Shown here in pieces: positions 57,829 through 64,000 of a DNA stretch of 64,000 nucleotides. The position numbers were made by a program, and so were the translations under genes. Every line of letters starts with the position of its first letter. Positions within the stretch are counted from its first letter, which is position 1. This DNA comes from Loripinus fragilis (taxonomy: Eukaryota > Mollusca > Bivalvia > Lucinida > Lucinidae), in assembly GCA_964019695.1 (NCBI GenBank), contig OZ026530.1, positions 39,554,944-39,618,943 on the forward strand. Reading direction: 5' to 3'. The notes beneath the pieces were generated by a model. The model saw nothing but the letters and a program-made list of their open reading frames with translations. It was not told where the DNA came from and did no database searches.

Positions 57829-58231
57829 TGCCAACCAAGAGGGACAGTTACGTAATATTTTGTTTACAATTTCTAAGAACATACTGTAAATCCTGAAATT
57901 TTCGCGAGAATTGTATTTTCGCAAATAGTGTTTAAATAACATATTTGCAATGCAAAATTTTAGGACTAGGGCATGATTGAACTACCCGTATATCAGTAAA
58001 CGACAGAGGGATTTCACCATTTTGCGAGCATTTTATTTTCACGAAACTTTGCATGTGCGAAGTTTTGCGAAAATAAAACCCTCACGAAAAATTCCTTATT
58101 TACAGTAGTACAATGCTAGTTTACCCATTAAATATTAAAGTGCACAGTACACGCCACGTTATAGGATAGCATATTCGTAAGTCCTCAATAAATTTGTAAA
58201 CAAAATATGACGGCACTGTCACTTTTGGCAG
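57829..58231. mobile_element. 403-bp MITE, same family as 54965-55178
   Basis: Left GCCAACCAAGAGGGACAG and ATATTTTGTTTACAATTT; the right end is the inverse, with GTAAACAAAATATGACGGC and CTGTCACTTTTGGCA. Confidence 0.75.
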
Positions 58232-58894
58232 GACAGTTCTAAGCTGTTTGCCGGACGTTAAACACTAACTCCCTCACAGTGGAGCTGGATACTGAGAAAA
58301 CACTTCACTTGATGATACAAGCATGCAATTTTCACCATATCTTCATTACATCTCACGCATTTTAAACGATTCCTGGCTACTTCAAATTCGACCATTTTCA
58401 AGATGGCCGCCAAAAACAAAATGGCCGACATTTCGTTGTGGGGTGTATGTAGTAAATTGATCATACCTCACTTTCTAGTCATCGTAGAACAACGAATTTG
58501 GTATCAAATAAAAGCTAAAGCATTGTCCTTTAGTATAAAATTCAAATATGCAAATTAATTGATTTGCATATTTATGAATATTAACAAGTTATAATTTTAT
58601 TGCCAAAAAATCGGTAAAATACATTTCAGTTAAACATATCTTAATTTCTGGTCAATGTAGAATGACAAAAGTGATATATACCTTAAGCATAGACTTAGCC
58701 ATGCTATAAATTGCCATAATTGCACTGAAGCTCATTAGCATATTCATGAATATTCATTTACAAATCATGACTTTATAAATCTTCAAATATCAGTTTTGTA
58801 GTATGCACATGTTGTAAATTATTCATTTCTAAGCTTTTATTCTACATAAGACCATGCAAAATTAAAGCACCATCGTTACACTTTCTACCAAAGT

Positions 58895-59772
58895 AATTTA
58901 GGGCGCAAAGATCAGGAATCGATACAATCAAGTACTTCAACTGACCCAGGATACCAATGGGAAAGTGACAAACTCACAGTAGACACCACAAACGAGAGCC
59001 AAGAGGTCAGCCCTTTCCCAGCAGGTGACCACAAAGCACATATAAACAGACGCCACAAAGACATAGCGAACGCAAGACAGAACAAAAACATAAAGATCCA
59101 CAAAAGAAGTACCGCCTTGGAACGGTCAGTAAAATATTTCACTGGAGGGCTTAAACCAGTTTAACGGCGCCAACCTCACCCTTAATTCAGATGTGGATCA
59201 AGACACATAGATATTTGGTTTGCATGAAAGACCCCTAACTTATCAATGCATAATCTCCGAAAACATATAAATCAAGATATAACAAGGAGATAAAGCAAGG
59301 ATAAGGACTCAACAGTAAATTAAAACTGAATACCAGAGCAAAAGAAATCCAACAGGTAAACCCCGGTGGGCCCGACAAACAGCCAAAGTATCAGGCCCCT
59401 ACCATCTCATACCGTGCCGCGTAGCGCAGTCGGTAACGTGTCTGGTTACAGATGCGAAGCTGACTGCAGATCCAGGGGTCGCAAGTTCGATCCAGGCCCG
59501 GTCCCATACTTTCGTGGAGATTGATCATGAAATAATTTCTACGGTCATTCTCCTCCCTTCCGCTGAATCATTCATGAAGGGTTGTTGTCAGTTACAAGCG
59601 AAAGTATGTGCACGATTACTGGTTAACTGCTTGTTCAAGCTTGCCCAGGAAAAAAGTGTGGTTAGGTGAACTGACCGTCCCGCAATGACCATAGCTGTTG
59701 ACTTGGGACGTAAAGCAACAAAAACAAAAACAAAACCTACCATCTCATTAATAGATAAGTCTTTAAGTCGGA
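58895..59772 (-). mobile_element. LINE1 3' UTR, interrupted by a SINE
   Basis: Complete 3' UTR in plus view from CAGGAATCGATACAATCAAG to the stop region near 59770. The SINE at 59411-59735 interrupts it within CCTACCATCTCAT. Similar UTRs at 2.2, 3.2, 9.4 and 22.2 kb have no insertion at that point. Confidence 0.85.
59398..59748 (+). mobile_element. SINE family A inside LINE1, 13-bp TSD
   Basis: Body 59411-59735: A-box-like TAGCGCAGTCGGTAAC and B-box-like GGGTCGCAAGTTCGATCC, ending in an AAAAC-rich tail. CCTACCATCTCAT at 59398-59410 is repeated at 59736-59748. Closely related to 759-1090. Confidence 0.92.
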
Positions 59773-60310
59773 ACCATCATAGAGTCTAAAGTCCAACCCA
59801 CCGGCGTGCAATTAAAGAGGAAAGCAAAGTTGCCAACCGTGATTGGGTTGACTACCAAGCATGCAGTCTGTTGCAATACATTAATGTTATAGCCAATCTT
59901 TTTATATTGGGAAATTATTTTAATGAACTGCGCTGAAAAATTATTAGAGCCAACAATCTTCTTCAATTTATACACCAAGGCACCATAGAAATCAGGTTCC
60001 GAAAGTCCTTGGTGCAAGAGAGATTTAAGTCCAACTTGGAATTTAGAAATCAAATCATAGTATCGTCTATAAAATTTTGAAAATGTTTTGCGAAAGTTTA
60101 TGATACCAATAGCCTTGTTTAAGTAGTTTCTGAGTTAACAATTTATTGCGAGTGTTGAAGTCAGCAACATAGCTAGCTGCTCTAGCAAAACGAATAAGTT
60201 GAGAGATATAGACTCCATAGGAAGTAGAACGAGGAACATCACCATCTAAAAATGGGAAATTGACAATTTCAAAATCAAAGTCGTCACGTTTATCATAAAC
60301 TACAATATGC
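59773..60310 (-). pseudogene. LINE1 reverse-transcriptase C-terminal remnant
   Basis: Minus reading from about 60300: VYDKRDDFDFEIVNFPFLDG, then DVP, TSYGVYISQLIRFARAA, NKLLTQKLLKQGYWYHKL. An extra T in the coding strand near 60093-60096 shifts the frame; it then continues LLHQGLSEPDFYGALVYKLK and ends DSMMVPT. The order and motifs match the part of invertebrate LINE ORF2 proteins after the RT core. 5'-truncated near 60310; the frameshift shows it is dead. This copy identifies the whole LINE1 family. Confidence 0.8.
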
Positions 60311-60706
60311 TACAATATGCAAAATTGCTAATTGAATATTCATGAATATTAATTACATTTTTTGTTAAAATATCTTGAAAATTGAAAATAGAATTAACCT
60401 AGTCTCAGTTTATGGTGATCTTCCACTAAAGATTCATTCCAATCAAAAGTCTGGTCCACTCTTAGGTCAATGTACCATTATTTATGCAAATTAGCTCATT
60501 GATATCATGATTTAAGTGTTGCTTATTTTAAGCATACTAAACTGGCATTGCTAAATATTTATGTTTAAATTATACTCGCAAACAATCAAAGCAAAATAGC
60601 TCACAATTAAAGCATTTACATGTAACTACCTATCTTCTTGACAGTTGCATGAATTCCAACTAAGTGCCTGATGGATAGCATTTGCAGTTTCTCATCCAAT
60701 TTGACT

Positions 60707-61016
60707 TTGATCCACATCTGAACTAAGGGTGATGTTGGCACCATAAAACCAGTTTAAGCACTCCAGTAAAATATTTTTTACTGCCAGTTCCAAGGCGGTA
60801 CTTCTTTTGTGGATCATTTGTGTTATTTATGGCTTAGGTTTGTCATGCTTTTGCGTCCCTTCATTGCTGCCTTGTGGTCGCCTGCTAGAAAAGGGCTGGC
60901 CTCTTGGCTCTCTTGTATGTGATGTTTTCTTGTGTTATTGTCACTTTCCCATGTGGTGTGTTGGGTCAGATGTGGTACTTGATTGTATCGATTCCTGATT
61001 TTTGCTTTCTTCTAAC
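60707..61016 (+). mobile_element. LINE1 3' end, plus orientation
   Basis: CACATCTGAACTAAGGGTGA, CCAAGGCGGTACTTCTTTTG, GCCTTGTGGTCGCCTGCT and GTACTTGATTGTATCGATTC. The overlapping open frames are shadows. Confidence 0.75.
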
Positions 61017-61044
61017 TAACATATATCATAAGTCAGCATCCATC

Positions 61045-61690
61045 AAAATTGTTTATTTTTCCGAATGCTATCCACAAAGCGTAGCTATTCAAATCAGCAT
61101 ACTTGCTGTATCTAGTACAACAACATCGGTATCGGAATTAACACTCATTAGAATGTAGCTTCTTCTCAAAGAAGCATGCTTCATGTGGACAAACATATGA
61201 GTGTCAGCTTCCTCTGATTGTATGAAGCTAACATATTCGTATTGTAAACTTCAATCATCCACATCTCCTTTTGTAACTATTATCTGTGCGTTGTTTTGAG
61301 CAAGTATAATTTCGACTGCTAGAAACCCAACTATTTAAGCCTTTGTTGTCATCACAATTGAGGAAGCTGTTCCATGATTTAAAAGGTCTAATGCTACTAG
61401 CTTCTGTTCCTCTTTTCTGCCATGTCTCACTTTAAAAAACAAATACAACATCACATCTGGAGTATTTCCAAGCATACTACTCAGTATGAGGTACAATCAC
61501 CTCAGTGACATAACCATCAGGCATTTTGCTGCTCTGGACTTTTTCGCTAAATCGTACATTGATCAGGGTTGTGCCATCCATTATCACAGTGTCTGCATTT
61601 GGTTGTTCCTATTTTGTATTTGTACCTTGTTCAAGAATGCTATGCAGCTGTGGCTTTACTGCTGAGTGAATCAGGTCTTTTTGTGATAAG
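61045..61690 (-). pseudogene. Decayed gene with EEADT and DTDVVV motifs
   Basis: Minus strand. Pieces in order: VIMDGTTLIN; VTEVIVPHTE; YSRCDVVFVF then SETWQKRGTEAS; FKSWNSFLNCDDNKG; SEEADTHMFVHMKHASLRR; SDTDVVVLDTASML; and, one frame over, NSYALWIAFGKINNF. This order fits a large, mostly uncharacterised invertebrate and fish protein family with EEADTR, DTDVVV and LWIAFG blocks, which I think is PIN/XPG-nuclease-like and often mobile-element-borne. That assignment is from memory and unsearched. Several stops and at least one frame change make it non-functional. It sits between the inverted repeats of the 58.27-62.41 kb unit. Confidence 0.6.
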
Positions 61691-62577
61691 GATGGAGGAC
61701 AATTTTGATTTTCATGTTGTAAAAGGACGGTGAGTCACCTTTTTGGCTTTGAAATGAGATAAATAATATCGAAAATAATATATCAAAAATAGCCGTTGGT
61801 CGTTGTCTTTAACAGAACCAACACACTTTGCATGGAAATAAAAACACAGTGTCAAAAACTGCTTAAAACAGAAAAAACAACATGCTAAATTTGTATTTGA
61901 ATATAAAATAAGTGTATATGAATATTCATGGTATATTAATGAGCTGATGTGCACCTATTGATAAGTATATTTTGGCAGCAACGTTTAAGACTATGTATCA
62001 CTTTTCACAAACTGCATTAAACATAGGTTGTGATATTAATCATGATGAATTTATAAGATTTTTGTTAACGATTTTGTGGCAAACAGGAATAACTCATTAA
62101 TATGCATAATATGCAAATCAGTTAATTTGCATATTTGAACTCTATACCAAAGTGCAATGATTTAGCTTTAATTTGATACCAAGTTTGTTGTTCTATGATG
62201 AACAGAATTCAGATATGATCAATTTACTACATACATCGTAAGAAGTGTCGGCCATTTTGTTTTTTTGCAGCCATCTTGAAAATGGCCGAATTTGAAGTGG
62301 CCAGAAATCGTTTTTGAATTTGTGTCATGTAAAGAACATATGGTGTAAATTTCATGCTTGTATCATCAAGTGAAGTATTTCCCTAAATTTGCTCACTTAG
62401 CAGCTCCACTATGGATAGAAAAAGACGGATGATTTCCTTTGTCCCTACATTATTTTGTGCCAATAAAACAACCCTGAAAACAGCCTTTACCTAAACTAGA
62501 ACTCTCTTGATGGAGCTGTGTGATCAGGGTTGCTACCTATTTGGTACTATTTGGATAAATTCAAAGGCATAACTCAC

Positions 62578-62697
62578 GACAATTTCTTTCATCTGAGCCA
62601 TCACTGCAGTCCAAAACAGAATCACACTGCCATTCATACGGTACACACTGACCAGTTTCTTCACAAATGAAGTCAGTCGGTATGCATGGTCTCAATG
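62578..62697 (-). CDS. LDLa domain exon E1 (most 5' in window)
   Basis: A 120-nt phase 1-1 exon. The acceptor CAG is read at 62698-62700 and the donor GTGAGT at 62572-62577. It encodes one LDLa domain with six cysteines. [10 protein letters not shown] carries one extra residue between C2 and C3, a feature shared with E6. A tryptophan sits two residues before C4 (EWQC), as in ligand-binding LDLa modules. The acidic loop [13 protein letters not shown] keeps all expected side-chain calcium ligands. The last base C joins AT of E2 to give His. The intron to E2 is 7.26 kb and holds the TIR-bounded unit at 58.27-62.41 kb. Confidence 0.9.
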
Positions 62698-62814
62698 CTG
62701 AAAGTAGAAAGCAGTCTAGTTTTTTCTTTTCTCGTCTGTTCTGTGTTGTCGTTCAAACCATATGGGTGACATCTCATAGGTATTTTGGTGTATATACCAT
62801 TTTTATCATTATAT

Positions 62815-62935
62815 ATGCTGGGAGCGCAGCGGCCAAGTGGTAGAGTGCTTGACTTGAGACAGAAGGGCAGCGCCGGGGTTTGAGCCTCACTGGCGTCACT
62901 GTGTTGTGTCCTTGAGCAAGACACATTAATAATCA
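62815..62935 (+). mobile_element. SINE family B, 3'-truncated
   Basis: Head GCGCAGCGGCCAAGTGGTAG and GGGTTTGAGCCTCACTGGCG, then TCCTTGAGCAAGACACATTA; the sequence stops matching after about 62930. Confidence 0.8.
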
Positions 62936-63317
62936 CCGAAACCGTGTGAAAGAAAAGTAGATGAAATGAGACTTATACAAAGCAAGTAGATGTGTGTTTT
63001 CACTGTACATCATTTTTGCTGCATTTTGCAGCAAGTTTTTACTTGTTTGATTGCTTGTCTGTTGTGTTAATACGTTGCATAAGTTAGAAATCATCCATGC
63101 GAGCTGAACATTTTTTAAGCATCCTTATGGATTACCCTGTTGTCCTTGTTAAGCTGATATTCCTTTCTAGCTCTGTTCCTAAAGCGAAATAATATTCCAA
63201 GAACGGTTTATCTGTTAGAAATGAAGCCAAGAATGGTAAAATTGTTCACAAAACGTATTTTTAAAACAAACGTGATACACAGATTTAACATTTTTGTGCT
63301 TCAACAAGAGCAGAATC

Positions 63318-63648
63318 TAGGGCTAAGATTTGTTACCAGTGCAATGCATTAAAGCCCCCAAGTGACTTAGGCTACTCTCCGTTCTAAGGCCGTGGTTCTG
63401 TTGTTGTTGTTGACGCTTTTTTTTATTGTTGCCCCCATTGTGGGATTCTGTGGTCATTCTATGCTTTGTCATGCATTGCTTTGTGTCAATTCTAGCTTTG
63501 CTTTTCTGGGAAGAGAAAGTTGGTTGCTTTGCTTAGTTTGTCTTAATGGTGTTTCATGATTGTTGTGTTGCTCTTCCTGGCGGTGCCATAGGTTTATCTG
63601 CAGTTTGTGGTTGTGGTATTTCTTGATCATACTCATTTACTAGTATGG
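63318..63648 (+). mobile_element. LINE2 3' UTR, plus orientation
   Basis: GGGCTAAGATTTGTTACCAG, then AATGCATTAAAGCCCCC, GTTGGTTGCTTTGCTTAG, CTGCAGTTTGTGGTTGTGGT and GATCATACTCATTTAC. Confidence 0.75.
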
Positions 63649-63649
63649 A

Positions 63650-64000
63650 TTTATAGCGTATGTTTGGGGTGCTCAAAAGAATCGTCTCATTGAGAAATAT
63701 GAAAATTATTTTTCTGTCAAGCACTCTTGACTAAAGCCCTGGTGACATAAACGCAAACACTTACGTAAAATTACAGAAAACGGGAGAGAAAAATGCTCTC
63801 AATACTGTGCACATGCTCAAACGCAAGTATTATTAAATCCTTGGATGGAAATTACCAATCTAGATAACCTTGTGTTGGGGTGGCCACAAACTTAACCCTT
63901 AATGCACCAATCGCAACAAAATTCGCCTGCTTTTCTCGTCTACTGAAATGTTTAAGAAGCATCTATGGCAAACAGTGTGGACCCAGATCAAACTGCTCTA
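63650..64000. other. Intron end, one palindrome half-unit
   Basis: No gene. The last 35 bases contain GGCAAACAGTGTGGACCCAG, half of the inverted-repeat unit clustered at 21.7-26.5 kb. Confidence 0.45.

Larger units (their letters stand above)
58268..62411. mobile_element. 4.1-kb unit bounded by about 300-bp inverted repeats
   Basis: Left arm 58268-58572 and right arm 62109-62411 are reverse complements with scattered differences. Landmarks are ACTTCACTTGATGATACAAG, CCATTTTCAAGATGGC, AAAATGGCCGAC, GTAGTAAATTGATCATA and TTGGTATCAAA. Inside are AT-rich words (ATTCATGAATATT, ATGCAAAT), a LINE1 copy with a nested SINE, another LINE1 fragment and a decayed EEADT/DTDVVV gene. Removing insertions leaves about 2.4 kb. 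Confidence 0.75.
1261..62697 (-). other. LDLa-repeat receptor gene, internal part (14 exons)
   Basis: Minus-strand transcription unit spanning the window; both gene ends lie outside. Fourteen exons of 108-126 nt each encode one six-cysteine LDLa domain, and every intron is phase 1, so the exons total 1635 nt in one continuous frame. Junction codons formed from the last base of one exon and the first two of the next are His, Pro, Pro, Asn, Pro, Pro, Val, His, His, Tyr, Tyr, Tyr and Asp, with no stop. LDLa domains are extracellular, calcium-stabilised ligand-binding modules of LDLR, LRP, sortilin-related and similar receptors. No EGF, YWTD propeller, CUB or membrane segment is seen, so the exact receptor class cannot be named. 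Introns run from 410 bp to 13.8 kb. Whether all exons are spliced into one mRNA is inference. Confidence 0.85.

Noticed and set aside
59773..60310. Host gene exon with VYISQLIRFARAA
   Set aside because: The reading belongs to a LINE ORF2 C terminus, is frameshifted, and continues directly into the LINE 3' UTR.

Overview
The window looks like intronic and exonic DNA from a metazoan nuclear genome, most likely a bivalve mollusc. It is AT-rich, has no long open reading frames and has GT-AG splice sites. It is packed with tRNA-derived SINEs, 5'-truncated LINE tails, MITEs and foldback elements of the kind common in bivalves. The bivalve call is inference from the repeat repertoire; nothing here fixes the species.

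One gene explains all the convincing coding sequence. It runs on the minus strand across the whole window and continues past both ends. I find 14 exons of 108-126 nt at 62578-62697, 55201-55320, 53646-53753, 48233-48349, 46115-46231, 35070-35189, 34137-34253, 30349-30456, 27666-27782, 13797-13910, 7414-7539, 2787-2903, 1788-1904 and 1261-1377 (E1 to E14 in transcript order). Each encodes exactly one six-cysteine LDL-receptor class A (LDLa) domain. Each is flanked by phase-1 introns, so each exon is a symmetrical 1-1 module. All 13 predicted junction codons are sense codons, and the 1635 nt join in one frame (545 codons). No EGF, beta-propeller, CUB or transmembrane segment is visible, so this is the inside of a long LDLa tract in an LRP/megalin-like or other LDLa-rich receptor. 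The tract grew by exon duplication. E13-containing DNA is repeated exactly 999 bp away as E12, E13 and E14 share downstream intron sequence with a period of about 530 bp, and many introns share blocks next to their splice sites.

The introns (0.4-13.8 kb) are mobile-element graveyards. Two LINE families (called LINE1 and LINE2 here only for this report) leave 3' ends in both orientations; two copies still encode the C-terminal part of the reverse-transcriptase polyprotein. Two tRNA-derived SINE families (A and B) are present, and both SINE-A copies have 13-bp target duplications. MITEs include a TA-flanked element at 8546-9310 whose empty-site paralogue lies near 37616, a TTAA-flanked element at 19591-20350, and others at 166-377, 31861-32067, 33891-34094, 40130-40420, 54965-55178, 56845-57533 and 57829-58231. 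Two larger inverted-repeat-bounded units lie at about 21.45-27.27 kb and 58.27-62.41 kb. The second holds a decayed gene with EEADT and DTDVVV motifs and a three-layer nest (SINE in LINE in element).

The most unusual signal is a set of foldback hairpins near 4.1, 7.8, 10.6, 16.5, 31.3, 53.3 and 56.1 kb, with weaker ones near 50.4 and 52.7 kb. They share an apical 12-base loop related to TCGGCAAGCCTC, and several share an outer GATAAATAGAAT edge, although their stems fall into unrelated sequence classes.
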